Program-made: the position numbers and the translations under genes | Assembly: GCA_965203735.1 (NCBI GenBank) | Contig: OZ241909.1 | Span: forward strand, 1,178,001 to 1,242,000 | Direction of reading: 5' to 3' | Origin: Bin55 sp965203735 | GTDB lineage: Bacteria; Pseudomonadota; Gammaproteobacteria; Pseudomonadales; Azotimanducaceae | DNA length: 64,000 nucleotides | Shown: positions 44,590 to 53,978 of the stretch, in pieces | Numbering within the stretch: position 1 is the first letter of the stretch | Layout of the letters: the number at the start of each line of letters is the position of its first letter | The notes under the pieces: generated by a model | The model's input: the letters and a program-made list of their open reading frames with translations, nothing else | Databases searched by the model: none | What the model was told of the DNA's origin: nothing

Positions 44590-46434
44590 TCACGATCCAA
44601 TAATGCCACCATCTTTGCGCGATATGGCCACAGTGCAGTCACGTGGAATCGCATTCGTGCCACCAAGATCGGGAAATGTACGTCCTGTGGTTGGGGAACG
44701 TGCCTCGACTCCGGGATGCTGAATGTTGATGAACATCGTTCTACGATCGGGAGTAACAGCCAATCCGGTAATTTCGCATCCGCTGACGCCCGTGAACAAT
44801 CTTCGGATTTCGCCTGAATTGGTATCCATGACCAGCAATTGGTTATTGATAGTGCTCTCGCCATCTGTTTGGGTTCCATCAGTTTCCACGAACAACCGGC
44901 CGTCCGGGTCTGCCCAAAGTCCGTCGGGGCTTGAAAACAAATTCTCTGTGTGTTGTGTGTCCCTGGCTAATGTAAATACATCCCAGGAGAAGGTCGTTCC
45001 TGTGTGATCATCACTGTCACGCCATCTCACGATGTGACCATGTACGTTTGGAGCCATTGGATTCGCGGCGTTGGGCTCGGTTCGACCAGCATTGTTGGTC
45101 AACGTGCAATAGACATCTTGGTTCGGGGCGATGGCAATCCATTCAGGTCGGTCCATGGGAGTTGCTCCGACGACCTTCGAAGCAATGCGAGGGAAGGTCA
45201 AGATCTCGGCATCATCTGCAAACCTCTCCGCCAACGAATTGACGTCCGTCGAGAGCTCAAGCCAGTCACCGGTGAAGTCGTCGTTGAATCGAGCGACGTA
45301 TAAGCGACCATCTGAAAGCGGCGATACTCCTCTTCCCAGAGTCGTTTCGTAATCAGAATTACCCACAAACTTATAGATGTGTTCGCCTCCAGAGTCATCT
45401 CCCATGTAAACGACGACCCGCTTATCCCTGCCTACAACAACCGTAGCTCCTTCATGGCCAAATCGTCCTAATGCAGTATGTTTTACCGGTCTTTGTCTTG
45501 CGTTCCAGGGATCAATCTCTACAACCCAACCAAATCGATTGCTCTCATTTGCAAAACCATCGTCCTGAAGATCAAATCTGGCGTCAAAGTTATGCCATCC
45601 ATAGAAAGATCGCCCCACTAGGTTGTATCGCTCCTGTTTTTCGGTTGGTTCAAATTCCGATGACGTGGATCCGAAGTAAAAAGGCCAATTTTCCTCGCAT
45701 GTCAGGTAGGTGTCCCAAGGTGTGTGACCCATCGCACAGTTGTTGAGTGTGCCTCGAGGCATGTTATTGGCAGGGTTCTTTAGGAGGGCATGGTTTGCGA
45801 CCGGACCCGAAAAGTCGACCGGAGTGTTTACATGAATGCGCCTCGAATTATCGCCCCCAACGACCTTCCATTTCCCTCCAACACGTTCGATATTGAGGAT
45901 CGAGACTCCATGTGCATGTTGCGACACACGTGCCTCATCGAGATTCTGAGGGACTAGCTTGCCAAAAATCACTGTGGACGATCCATACTCGTGATTGAGT
46001 GCAAGAGCTCCTTTGGTGTTGGGGCGTTTTGGGTCCGGAAAGAACCACATACCGTCGTGTCCTATCCCGATTTGCCGTGCTTGGTCTTCGGGATTGGGTG
46101 GCCACGAGAACTTCGGACCAGAAGGCTCGATGGGGTCCCCCCAAGGAAGTATTAGTTCGTACTGATAGTCCGCTGAGATTAGTGGCCACTGACGGTTCGA
46201 AGGACTTGTTGCTTCTTGGAGACTGACTGGATCGAATTGCATCAGCTGGGAGGTGCTGTCATTGTTTTTATCAGTTGAGGAACGGGATCCTTGATTTGTG
46301 ATGGCACAACCAAACATCGTCAGCAGAGCAGCGCCCGCCGTACCAGTCAATACAGTACGGCGAGAATACGCGTTCTCGACTACCTGATGAAAAGGCAATG
46401 AATGGATATGTTCATCTTCGGGAAACGTCTTCAT
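44590..46434 (-). CDS. PhoX-like phosphatase (DUF839), Tat-exported
   Basis: 614-residue protein of the PhoX/DUF839 family of calcium- and iron-dependent phosphatases. The twin-arginine signal is SRRTVLTG (Arg25-Arg26), followed by a hydrophobic stretch that ends in a lipoprotein-like FGC (about residue 43). Family features include NHEYG, then LTCEENWPFYFG, the WVVEIDP block and GRFGHEGATVV. The enzyme would release phosphate from organic esters in the periplasm. It is the second putative extracellular phosphatase here, with the PhoD-like protein, but no Pho box is recognisable. The upstream gap holds a hairpin and the promoter. Confidence 0.88.
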   Translation of the reverse strand: MKTFPEDEHIHSLPFHQVVENAYSRRTVLTGTAGAALLTMFGCAITNQGSRSSTDKNNDSTSQLMQFDPVSLQEATSPSNRQWPLISADYQYELILPWGDPIEPSGPKFSWPPNPEDQARQIGIGHDGMWFFPDPKRPNTKGALALNHEYGSSTVIFGKLVPQNLDEARVSQHAHGVSILNIERVGGKWKVVGGDNSRRIHVNTPVDFSGPVANHALLKNPANNMPRGTLNNCAMGHTPWDTYLTCEENWPFYFGSTSSEFEPTEKQERYNLVGRSFYGWHNFDARFDLQDDGFANESNRFGWVVEIDPWNARQRPVKHTALGRFGHEGATVVVGRDKRVVVYMGDDSGGEHIYKFVGNSDYETTLGRGVSPLSDGRLYVARFNDDFTGDWLELSTDVNSLAERFADDAEILTFPRIASKVVGATPMDRPEWIAIAPNQDVYCTLTNNAGRTEPNAANPMAPNVHGHIVRWRDSDDHTGTTFSWDVFTLARDTQHTENLFSSPDGLWADPDGRLFVETDGTQTDGESTINNQLLVMDTNSGEIRRLFTGVSGCEITGLAVTPDRRTMFINIQHPGVEARSPTTGRTFPDLGGTNAIPRDCTVAISRKDGGIIGS

Positions 46435-46750
46435 TGTTTTGGTCGGGATCTACGGACTTCGAGGGAGAGTAATGAGAAATTCTAGCCATGTAGGGTTGGT
46501 TTGTAGCGAGATTTCAGCTACAAACCTTGCCTATGCAATCTCTAAGGGAGCAGCATATTGGCATGAAACTGAACAGAGCAAACCTCCAACAGTACAAGTG
46601 CACATGCTGTCACAGTCAGTCGCTCAAACAAAAAATGGAACGACAACTATCTCAATTCGACAGATCCCGGCGTTTCATTTGTTCGCCCCACTATTCATGG
46701 GAAGGTGGGCTAGAATGGACGAAAACACTGAGCTTTGAGAGCTTTATTCA
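46435..46750. other. Divergent intergenic region
   Basis: About 316 bases between the PhoX-like gene (minus) and the thioredoxin-fold lipoprotein gene (plus). Besides the hairpin listed separately, two overlapping plus-strand frames (46439 and 46527) lack ribosome-binding sites and domain features. Both promoters should be here. Confidence 0.5.
46498..46526. promoter_or_regulatory. Perfect inverted repeat in the PhoX/lipoprotein gap
   Basis: GGTTTGTAGC and GCTACAAACC are exact reverse complements across the nine-base spacer GAGATTTCA, with weaker pairing (TAGG) further out. It is 64 bases upstream of the PhoX-like start and may be an operator for either gene or a leader hairpin. Confidence 0.45.
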
Positions 46751-48691
46751 ATGAAAAATTTATTTTCCCTGATTGCAGTTGCGCTCATGGCAGCAATGCT
46801 TGCATCCTGTAGCTTTGAACCCCCAGAACCTTACACAATCACTGGTGAGCTCGTTGTTGTAGAAAATGACGAACCGCAAGAAGCAGCCCAGGATGGCTCT
46901 ACGACCGATGAACCCGAAATGCGCCTAGACCCCACCTCCGTATCCGTGACGGTTTCCTATGAGACAACGAGATGGAACGGTGATGTTAAGACAGTTGAAC
47001 TCGCCACTGGAGACTTTTCCGAGGGCACTTTGGAGTTAACCGGTGTAGTCGACGAGCCAACCACTGTCGAGATCGCCGTAGACGTAGGTGAAGACGAACC
47101 GCTAACGGCAACAGCCGTACTAGCTCCTGGTGGCAAAACAAGATTTGCAGTAATAGACTACTTGGGGTCCTACCCTGCGGACGAATTGGCCATGATGGGA
47201 AGTTCGCGCTTAACAAAAGATCCCAAAAAGAAATTCTCCATTTCCGGCGACTTCAGTTCGGTCGATGAGGACCTGTCGCATGCTGTCGTAACTGCTTCTG
47301 CAATGCAATACGATGACGAAGGCGAGTACAAAGGTCTCAGTTTAGGTGCGGTATTGCTTGAGAATGACACGTTTTTGATTGAAGGGGATATTGATGAACC
47401 CGCTCGTGTACAGGTGTTTTTGTCGGCACCAGGCAACTCTTACTACGCATCGACCCAAGACATATTGGTGGAACCGGGTGCTGAGATCACTGTCTCTGCG
47501 CGCGGTAGGGCGCCAGATTTGCTAGCAACATCAGGAGTTGGTATGCATGCCGCTCTAATCGAGAGCTGGCAGCAGACGGAAGAGTATCTGTCTACATTCG
47601 ACAAGTACGCCGAAGCCCACACAAAATTCATGGCTGATTGGGAAGCTCAACGTGAGGCCGCTCAGTCAGGCACCGAAGAAAATCAAGATACAGAAAAAGC
47701 AGCTTCAGATGAAGAGATTGCTTCCGATTCAACGGAATCTGACGACTCCACAGAAACAGAAATCACTTTGGCGGAAGAGGACGATGGGGATAGTGCATCT
47801 GATGGAGAAGACTCGGTCGCTATGGCGTTAGAAGAACCCTCGACACCTGCAGCCGAAGGTTGTGAGCACGCTGTATTGGCAGCTAGTCCGACAGCCAGTT
47901 TTCGGACCTCGAGCTCTAGTGATCTACCTGAGTACTACAAACTCCGGCAGCAGCTCGAAGGAATTCAACAGGATGCTCTGCAAGCAATCGCTACACAGTC
48001 CGAGAGTCCGATCGAATCACTGCTCGCAATGGAGTTAGGAGCGTTTGGTGCCGAGAATCGAAGCAACGCGCTACCGGTGTACGACAGGCTTGTTACGTTG
48101 TTCGACGAGGATCGCTATGTCAAGCGCATAAATCAGGCTCGAGATCGGGTAGTTTGGTTCATCGAGTCTGAGAAAAACGACGAGAGTCTCATTCCTGGCC
48201 AGAAAGCACCGGAATTCACCTTGGCAAATTTGGAAGGGACGGAAGTTGCACTGTACGATGTTCTGGCTGAGAAAGAGCTTGTGCTCATCGACTTCTGGGC
48301 TTCTTGGTGCGGACCATGCATTGCGGATTTTCCTGAACTAAAGAGACTGTACAGTGCGTACAACGGCCTCGGTTTCGAAATCGTCGGTGTCTCCATCGAT
48401 AGTGCACATGAGGATTGGGAAGGAGGATCGACAGAGCACGAACTTCCTTGGATTGACCTCGGCGAGATGGACGGATGGGAAGGAGCGACGGCAACCTCAT
48501 ACGGTGTTCTGGCTATACCCAAAGGATTTTTGCTTGACTCGAAGGGTTGCATCCTGGAGAAAAGAGTACGTCCGGCCCAGCTAGAAGAGGCACTCGTAGC
48601 TCGTTTCGGAGAAGTTCCCGAATTGACGGAACCTTCCACAGAGAGCGAATCGGAAATCGAAGATCCAGGCTCCGACGAAATGGGTGGCTAG
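46751..48691 (+). CDS. Thioredoxin-fold lipoprotein (TlpA/ResA-like) with long N-terminal extension
   Basis: 646-residue lipoprotein. The signal ends at the lipobox LASC (Cys20). The N-terminal half (about 28-265) has two beta-rich segments like the DUF4369 region found before TlpA-type domains. The middle (about 310-375) is a low-complexity acidic linker of Glu, Asp, Ser and Thr. The C-terminal domain (about 485-620) is a redoxin with the active site WASWCGPC (Cys near 520 and 523) and the usual DFWASW block. It should reduce or exchange disulfides in the periplasm, perhaps for cytochrome c maturation. The extension is longer than usual for ResA/TlpA proteins. Confidence 0.87.
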   Translation: MKNLFSLIAVALMAAMLASCSFEPPEPYTITGELVVVENDEPQEAAQDGSTTDEPEMRLDPTSVSVTVSYETTRWNGDVKTVELATGDFSEGTLELTGVVDEPTTVEIAVDVGEDEPLTATAVLAPGGKTRFAVIDYLGSYPADELAMMGSSRLTKDPKKKFSISGDFSSVDEDLSHAVVTASAMQYDDEGEYKGLSLGAVLLENDTFLIEGDIDEPARVQVFLSAPGNSYYASTQDILVEPGAEITVSARGRAPDLLATSGVGMHAALIESWQQTEEYLSTFDKYAEAHTKFMADWEAQREAAQSGTEENQDTEKAASDEEIASDSTESDDSTETEITLAEEDDGDSASDGEDSVAMALEEPSTPAAEGCEHAVLAASPTASFRTSSSSDLPEYYKLRQQLEGIQQDALQAIATQSESPIESLLAMELGAFGAENRSNALPVYDRLVTLFDEDRYVKRINQARDRVVWFIESEKNDESLIPGQKAPEFTLANLEGTEVALYDVLAEKELVLIDFWASWCGPCIADFPELKRLYSAYNGLGFEIVGVSIDSAHEDWEGGSTEHELPWIDLGEMDGWEGATATSYGVLAIPKGFLLDSKGCILEKRVRPAQLEEALVARFGEVPELTEPSTESESEIEDPGSDEMGG

Positions 48692-48719
48692 AAGCTACGA
48701 ACTAGAGCAACAACAGAAT

Positions 48720-48764
48720 CTCCGGCGTATCGCACGTCTCAATTACAGACGGAGTGCGCCGGAG
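48720..48764. terminator. Bidirectional hairpin between convergent genes
   Basis: CTCCGGCG pairs with CGCCGGAG, and CGTCT with AGACG nearer the loop, with an internal loop between. It lies between the plus-strand lipoprotein and the minus-strand glycosyltransferase and can serve both directions. Confidence 0.5.
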
Positions 48765-48884
48765 CGCTCTTCCTTTGGGTAGACCAACTAAGCTTAGAGT
48801 ATGTTGGATAATTGCGTTCTTTACGGCGTTTTTTTAACAGTCCGAAGTGGCCAAAGGGTGCGTATTGACGAAGAGGCTGAATTC

Positions 48885-49901
48885 TTAATCGAATTCTTGC
48901 GAGACTTCAATATTGTGTATGTCGGCAAATCTTCGCGCGACACTCTCCCACGAGAAATTTAAAGACTCGGTTCTGACCACTTCGCGATCCAGAAGTAGAG
49001 CTTGTGAGACTGCTTCTTCCAGGTCCGAACCCATGATCCCGCTAACTCCGTTGCGGACCACATCCAACGGACCGGTCGTGGGATAGCTAGCAACAGGCGT
49101 CCCACATGCCATCGCTTCAATCAGTACAAGACCGAATGTGTCGGTCTTGGATGTGAAAACTAGACAATCTGCTTGTGCATATTCGCGTACAAGACTCTCG
49201 CCCTTCCGATAGCCTTTAAATTCGACATCAGGATACGCTTCCTGGAGTCGTTGGCGGTCGGGTCCGTCTCCCACGACAGCTTTCTTGGCATCAATAGCAA
49301 GATTCAGAAACGCTTCAATGTTCTTTTCCCTACTGACCCGGCCCACATAGAGCAATAAAGACTTGTCACGGGATTCGCGATCTTGTGGACGAAATCGTTG
49401 TGTGTCCACGCCTCCACCGACCACACAGAGATGAGCCAGCCCTCGCTCGGTCAATTCATCAGCTTGGTGCTTTGATTGAACAATGGTAGTTTGGGCGGGT
49501 TTATGAAACCAACGCAAATAGCCGTAGCCCCAACTCACCGGCGCGCCAAACAAGATTTTTATGTATTCAGGGAATTTTGTGTGTATAGCGGTCGTGAACG
49601 GAATTTCTCTCCGGGAGCAATAGGAACGCGCAGCGAGACCAAGCGGTCCCTCTGTTGCAATATGGACTTGCTGCGATTGGTTTCCAGTCAAGTGTGAGCC
49701 AATGCGCCATGGTGTGACTGCCAATCTAATTTCGGGGTACTTCGGAAGGGGAAGCGTAGGAAATAGACCCGGATGAATAACTTGGGAGTCAATTCCCAGC
49801 CGACGCAATGACTCGATCAACGCTGACAAGAGGATTACGACACCGTTCACTTGAGGGTGCCAAGCATCAGTGATGATCAGGATCTTGTTCTGCCCGTTCA
49901 A
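48885..49901 (-). CDS. Glycosyltransferase family 4 protein
   Basis: 338-residue GT-B-fold glycosyltransferase, probably cytoplasmic or peripheral at the membrane. The N-terminal half starts with ITDAWHPQVNGVV, typical of GT4 alpha-mannosyltransferases and sulfoquinovosyl/digalactosyl-type enzymes. The C-terminal half holds LLYVGRVSREKN (donor loop), AVVGDGPDRQ, and the E-x7-E motif in FGLVLIEAMACGTPVASY. The next gene upstream on the same strand encodes an LpxH-like phosphoesterase, with 19 bases between them. The pair is likely to act on a membrane lipid or lipid-linked sugar. Confidence 0.9.
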   Translation of the reverse strand: MNGQNKILIITDAWHPQVNGVVILLSALIESLRRLGIDSQVIHPGLFPTLPLPKYPEIRLAVTPWRIGSHLTGNQSQQVHIATEGPLGLAARSYCSRREIPFTTAIHTKFPEYIKILFGAPVSWGYGYLRWFHKPAQTTIVQSKHQADELTERGLAHLCVVGGGVDTQRFRPQDRESRDKSLLLYVGRVSREKNIEAFLNLAIDAKKAVVGDGPDRQRLQEAYPDVEFKGYRKGESLVREYAQADCLVFTSKTDTFGLVLIEAMACGTPVASYPTTGPLDVVRNGVSGIMGSDLEEAVSQALLLDREVVRTESLNFSWESVARRFADIHNIEVSQEFD

Positions 49902-49920
49902 GATCGAAGGAAAGGACTAT

Positions 49921-50778
49921 CTAGATGCGACTATTCGATGCTGCAGCGATCTTGCGCTTGCTTCGTGACGGTCGGGAACGACGTACGCTTAGCTTGGTTA
50001 CGTTTGATGTTGAATCAGTATCACGATATACAACAATCTTGCCGCTGTTGTCCTCGAGCAGTGCAGTGCAACTCTCCACCCAGTCTCCGCAATTGAAATA
50101 ATCGACCTCGCCAAACTTCGAGTGTTCAGCGTGATGTATGTGTCCACATACAACGCCGTCGAAGTTCTGACGTTGACACTCTTTAACCAGAGCAGCCTCG
50201 AAATTGCTGAGATAATTGACGGCAGACTTGACCTTACCTTTAACCCACGCTGAAAGCGACCACGTGTCGTATCCAAACCGTTCGCGCCACCAATTGAGCC
50301 AGCGATTCAATCCAAGCAGGATGGAATAGCCAATATCACCGAGCACTGCAACCCATCTGTGGTATCGCGTCACGACGTCGAATTGATCCCCATGTATGAC
50401 GAGAAGCTTGCGCTCGTCGGCAGTTGTGTGAGATGCCTCATCTACCAGTCGTAAATCCCCAAACTCTGCATTTGAGTACTTGCGCAAGAGTTCATCATGG
50501 TTGCCTGTGACGTAGGTGACCTTTGTGCCCTGCTTGAGATGGCGCAGCAGTTCTCGGACGACTTCCATGTGAGATTCGGGCCAATAGAAGCTGGACTTGA
50601 GCTGCCAACCATCAATGATGTCGCCGACAAGATACATGTGGTCGCATGTGTGCGATTGCAGGAAACGCAGTAAGCGATCCGCTTGACATCCCTTTGTACC
50701 TAAATGTACGTCAGAGATAAAGATCGTGCGATAGTGACGAACTTCCTGTTCTCCGCCACTGCGAAGCGGTTCTCTCAA
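49921..50778 (-). CDS. LpxH-like metallophosphoesterase
   Basis: 285-residue calcineurin-like phosphoesterase near UDP-2,3-diacylglucosamine diphosphatases. Metal motifs in order: ISDVHLG (about 19-25), LVGDIIDGW, TGNHDELL, VIHGDQFD and CGHIHHAEH. A basic C-terminal tail (SRPSRSKRKI) could contact the membrane. True LpxH is usually shorter (about 240), so this may be the related paralogue often encoded beside a GT4 enzyme rather than the lipid A enzyme itself. It leads a two-gene operon with the glycosyltransferase. Confidence 0.88.
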   Translation of the reverse strand: MREPLRSGGEQEVRHYRTIFISDVHLGTKGCQADRLLRFLQSHTCDHMYLVGDIIDGWQLKSSFYWPESHMEVVRELLRHLKQGTKVTYVTGNHDELLRKYSNAEFGDLRLVDEASHTTADERKLLVIHGDQFDVVTRYHRWVAVLGDIGYSILLGLNRWLNWWRERFGYDTWSLSAWVKGKVKSAVNYLSNFEAALVKECQRQNFDGVVCGHIHHAEHSKFGEVDYFNCGDWVESCTALLEDNSGKIVVYRDTDSTSNVTKLSVRRSRPSRSKRKIAAASNSRI

Positions 50779-50913
50779 AATAGAGGTTTAGCCGAACGAG
50801 TTCAAAGCATGAATCGGAATTGTACTAGAACTTCTACCGTTGTAGGCTTACATTGCTCTTACATCTGCAAACTGATACCGTCTGGTAGATCGTTCTGCGC
50901 GAAACCTGTTTGA

Positions 50914-52566
50914 CTAGTTGCTACGCAACACTCTTCCGCCGGTCTCTCCGGTTAACTCGTCGTTTTCCAAGACCACCGTACCATTACACAGGGTTGTGTG
51001 ATAGCCCGCAGCTCTCTGAATGAACCGAGGAGCTCCGAAAGGAAAATCATTCACGATTTCGGGCATTCTCTCTTCTAAGCGATCGATATCGAAGACATTG
51101 ATGTCTGCTCGTTTCCCTACTTCCAGGGTTCCTCTGTCAGCCAGACCCAGGACTTGGGCGGGAACAGCGGCAATTCGACGAACTGCTTCGCCAAGGGAAT
51201 AGACGCCAGTGTCTCGATGCCAATGAGAAAGTATGAAGGTAGACCAACCCGAGTCAATCATCTGGCTAACGTGTGCGCCTGCATCGCCCAAGCCAGGCAT
51301 GGCCCACTCGGTTGTAATGAGTTTCTGAAGCGAATTCAAATCCACATTGAATCCTCTCATGTGGAATAACGCTTTGCCATCGGTCTCGTCCGTTAGACGT
51401 AACCACGTCTCGACTGGATGTTCGTTAGCCTTGCTCGCAAGATGGAATAGGCTTTCATCTAGTTGATGGGTGTATTTTGGTCGAGGATTCGACCCCATGT
51501 AGAACCATCTCTTCATCCCGTTAAGCAATTGATCGCCTTGTGCCTTAACCTCGTCCACAAGGTTCTGTCGCACTTCCGGATTCCGAATCGCCGCAAGTCG
51601 TGTTTCGAAGTCCATCTCTCGCAGTGAGTTCCACGAATTGGTTCTAAAGAAGTTGCTTGTGGACAAACCACCGACGCCCCCTCCCGATCGGGGAACGGTT
51701 ACTGATGTGACATTCAGCCCTTCGTCCCGCATGGCTTTTACCCGCGCATCGAGACGTTCGGTTCCGATTTCAGCTGCGCTGCTGAATAGTGCTCCACGCG
51801 CCGTCTTAGCTTCGTCTCGAATGAGATCCATCTCTGCATCGAAGTCGCGGAAGTCTGAAACCGTCTGCATGAGACCACCGTGTTTCCCTACTTCAACAGC
51901 AACCGCCCTGAGCTCATCTCGGTCTGCAAACGTACCCGGGATGGATCGACCGTCGGGCAGTCGATGACCTGGCAACCGATTAGTGGAGAAGCCCACAGCA
52001 CCCTCTTGAACTGAACGACCAGCAATTTGAGCGATCTGTCGAATTTCATCGTCAGTTGCAGGTTCTTCTACTGCACGTTCGCCCATGACATTGAAGCGAA
52101 CGGCGCAATGGCCTACAAGTCCACAGATATTGATCGATGGACCCAGTTGCTCAAGTGAATCCAGGTATTCCCCGTACGTTTCCCAATCCCAAGGCAGTCC
52201 ATGAAGGATGGCTTGTTTCGGGATGTCTTCAACAGTCTCCATCATGCCGGCAAGAAACTCTCTGTCTTTGGAATGACATGGCGCAAACGTGACACCGCAG
52301 TTTCCAAAGAGCGCTGTGGTAACCCCGTGCCACGAGATTGAAGTCACTTGTGGATCCCATCCCACTTGCGCGTCCAAATGGGTATGCAGATCAATGAAGC
52401 CCGGTGATACACACAATCCGTGGGCATCAATTTCTCGCTTTCCTTTTTCGTCTACTTTGCCGATGGAAGTGATGGCGTCTCCATCTACGGCAATATCTGC
52501 GGAAAATCCCTCACCGCCTTTGCCGTCTATAACAGTCCCACCTCGAATTACTACATCGTGACTCAT
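50914..52566 (-). CDS. N-acyl-D-amino-acid deacylase-like amidohydrolase
   Basis: Zinc-dependent amidohydrolase of the D-aminoacylase family, 550 residues. The start is ATG 52566 (MSHDVVIRGG), with GAGGTGA about eight bases upstream; the longer frame to 52647 adds 27 residues without domain features. The small beta-domain at the N-terminus leads to HTH (His61, His63) in FIDLHTHLDAQ, then a Cys/His-bearing GHCAVRFNV, and the Asp-containing GDAGAHVSQ near the C-terminus. It hydrolyses N-acyl groups of D-amino acids or a related amide; the substrate is not certain. It stands alone. Confidence 0.88.
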   Translation of the reverse strand: MSHDVVIRGGTVIDGKGGEGFSADIAVDGDAITSIGKVDEKGKREIDAHGLCVSPGFIDLHTHLDAQVGWDPQVTSISWHGVTTALFGNCGVTFAPCHSKDREFLAGMMETVEDIPKQAILHGLPWDWETYGEYLDSLEQLGPSINICGLVGHCAVRFNVMGERAVEEPATDDEIRQIAQIAGRSVQEGAVGFSTNRLPGHRLPDGRSIPGTFADRDELRAVAVEVGKHGGLMQTVSDFRDFDAEMDLIRDEAKTARGALFSSAAEIGTERLDARVKAMRDEGLNVTSVTVPRSGGGVGGLSTSNFFRTNSWNSLREMDFETRLAAIRNPEVRQNLVDEVKAQGDQLLNGMKRWFYMGSNPRPKYTHQLDESLFHLASKANEHPVETWLRLTDETDGKALFHMRGFNVDLNSLQKLITTEWAMPGLGDAGAHVSQMIDSGWSTFILSHWHRDTGVYSLGEAVRRIAAVPAQVLGLADRGTLEVGKRADINVFDIDRLEERMPEIVNDFPFGAPRFIQRAAGYHTTLCNGTVVLENDELTGETGGRVLRSN

Positions 52567-52792
52567 TCCGAACTCACCTCTAACAGTTGTCGACTCTATT
52601 TTGCGTAATGACCCTCCAAAAGCAAACCTCGTGCAGTTGGCAAACAATTCAAGGTTGATTGGGGAGAGAATCGGCGATCGTTGCTAGTTCCGATGGATCA
52701 GCAAGGTCCATTCAGCAAAATCTGTGGTTTGTTAGCATTTCTCCGGCGAGAATAGAGTCTCACCCGGTTGTAACAGAGCCCGACGCGCGTCG

Positions 52793-53275
52793 ATGATTGC
52801 AAGAATTGACATTCACAAAGAGTCGCTCCACTTTGCTTGCGCACACTTCACTATATTTGGTAGCAACCACCGAGAGAATCTTCATGGGCACAACTACTTC
52901 GTTCGAGCTACTGCCTCCGGACCTATTGACGGAAATGGGCTCTGCTTTGACTACAACACGCTCAAGAACGAAATCGAGTCAATTTGCAAGAAACTGGATG
53001 AGACTACTTTGCTGGCGTCGGAGTCGCCTCACCTTGAGTTCGAGTCAGACGATGAGTACTTGACGGCTATTTTCGGTGACGAACGCTTGCCGTTCTTAAA
53101 GCGGGACGTCCTGCTGTTGCCTATTCGCAACATAACTGTTGAAGAATTGGCTGGGTGGTTTCTTGACGGATTGACAAGTAGTACAGTGTTCCGAGAACTA
53201 GCTATCAGTGAGCTTGAACTGTCGATTTCTTCGGGTCCGAGTCAATCCGCAACTGTTTCGTGGGCTTCGGAGTGA
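52793..53275 (+). CDS. PTPS/QueD-like protein without the usual catalytic Cys
   Basis: 160-residue member of the 6-pyruvoyl-tetrahydropterin synthase/6-carboxytetrahydropterin synthase family. Zinc ligands His18, His31 and His33 are present (CAHFT and LHGHNY). The Cys that lies four residues before LHGH in QueD is Arg27 here, next to Glu28; Cys16 lies elsewhere, before the first His. The C-terminal catalytic Glu of the family is not evident either. It therefore may not make the queuosine precursor, and a pterin lyase role similar to Glu-type PTPS paralogues is possible. Its stop overlaps the GTG of the SDR gene, and a YhhQ transporter gene follows. Confidence 0.82.
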   Translation: MIARIDIHKESLHFACAHFTIFGSNHRENLHGHNYFVRATASGPIDGNGLCFDYNTLKNEIESICKKLDETTLLASESPHLEFESDDEYLTAIFGDERLPFLKRDVLLLPIRNITVEELAGWFLDGLTSSTVFRELAISELELSISSGPSQSATVSWASE

Positions 53276-53973
53276 GTCTCGCCATCGTCAGTGGAGCCAG
53301 TGCCGGGATAGGACTCGCAACTGCGAAGCTTTTCCTTGCAAACGGATTTGAGGTCGTAAATCTGTCTCGCCGACCATGCCCAGACTCGCAAGTTCAGAAC
53401 TTTGCGGTTGACTTAAGCAGATTGGACTTGAGTCAGGTGATTGAAGAGATCCTTGGGAAATTGCTGGGTGAATCAGTTCGTCCAAACCTACATCTGATAC
53501 ATAACGCCGCCCGTCTTGAGAGTGATTCCGCAACAAGTACAGACGATGAGACTCTCCGAACTGTAATGCAAGTCAATGTATTCGCACCAAATACGTTGAA
53601 TCGGTGTGTGATTCCGAATATGGGAGAGGGTTCTAGCGTGGTGTATGTGGGGTCAACACTTTCTGAAAAGGCAGTACCGAGTTCATTCTCGTACGTAACA
53701 AGCAAACACGCCCAAATTGGCATGATGCGTTCGCTATGCCAAGATCTTGTCGGCACGGGAATTCACACAGTTGCCGTTTGTCCTGGATTCACAGACACCG
53801 AAATGCTTCGATCGCATGTGCCAGAAGACGTCCTATCGAGCATTGCTGCAATGAACACCTTTGGAAGATTGATTGACCCCGATGAGATTGCACGGATCAT
53901 TTTTTGCGCGACTCAGAATCCCGTAGTCAATGGAAGCGTGATTCACGCAAATCTTGGACAGATAGAGAGGTAG
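53272..53973 (+). CDS. Short-chain dehydrogenase/reductase (sepiapterin-reductase-like)
   Basis: 233-residue SDR. The cofactor motif GASAGIG comes at residues 8-14, the NNAG-equivalent reads NAARL, and the catalytic Ser and YVTSK are in place. The short NLSRRPCP loop suggests NADP use. The start is GTG 53272, which overlaps the PTPS stop as GTGA; the GTG at 53260 is a longer choice. Coupling to a PTPS-like gene recalls sepiapterin or dihydromonapterin reductases of pterin pathways, so a reduced pterin is a likely product. This pathway reading is inference from the gene order. Confidence 0.85.
   Translation: MSLAIVSGASAGIGLATAKLFLANGFEVVNLSRRPCPDSQVQNFAVDLSRLDLSQVIEEILGKLLGESVRPNLHLIHNAARLESDSATSTDDETLRTVMQVNVFAPNTLNRCVIPNMGEGSSVVYVGSTLSEKAVPSSFSYVTSKHAQIGMMRSLCQDLVGTGIHTVAVCPGFTDTEMLRSHVPEDVLSSIAAMNTFGRLIDPDEIARIIFCATQNPVVNGSVIHANLGQIER
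53965..53970 (+). promoter_or_regulatory. Ribosome-binding site supporting a TTG start of yhhQ
   Basis: GAGAGG lies eight bases before TTG 53979, within the last codons of the SDR gene. No ATG or GTG in frame has comparable support. Confidence 0.6.
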
Positions 53974-53978
53974 CAGTC

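Noticed and set aside
46439..46738. 99-codon plus-strand frame in the PhoX/lipoprotein gap
   Set aside because: No ribosome-binding site, no membrane or domain pattern, and it runs through the dyad at 46498-46526.
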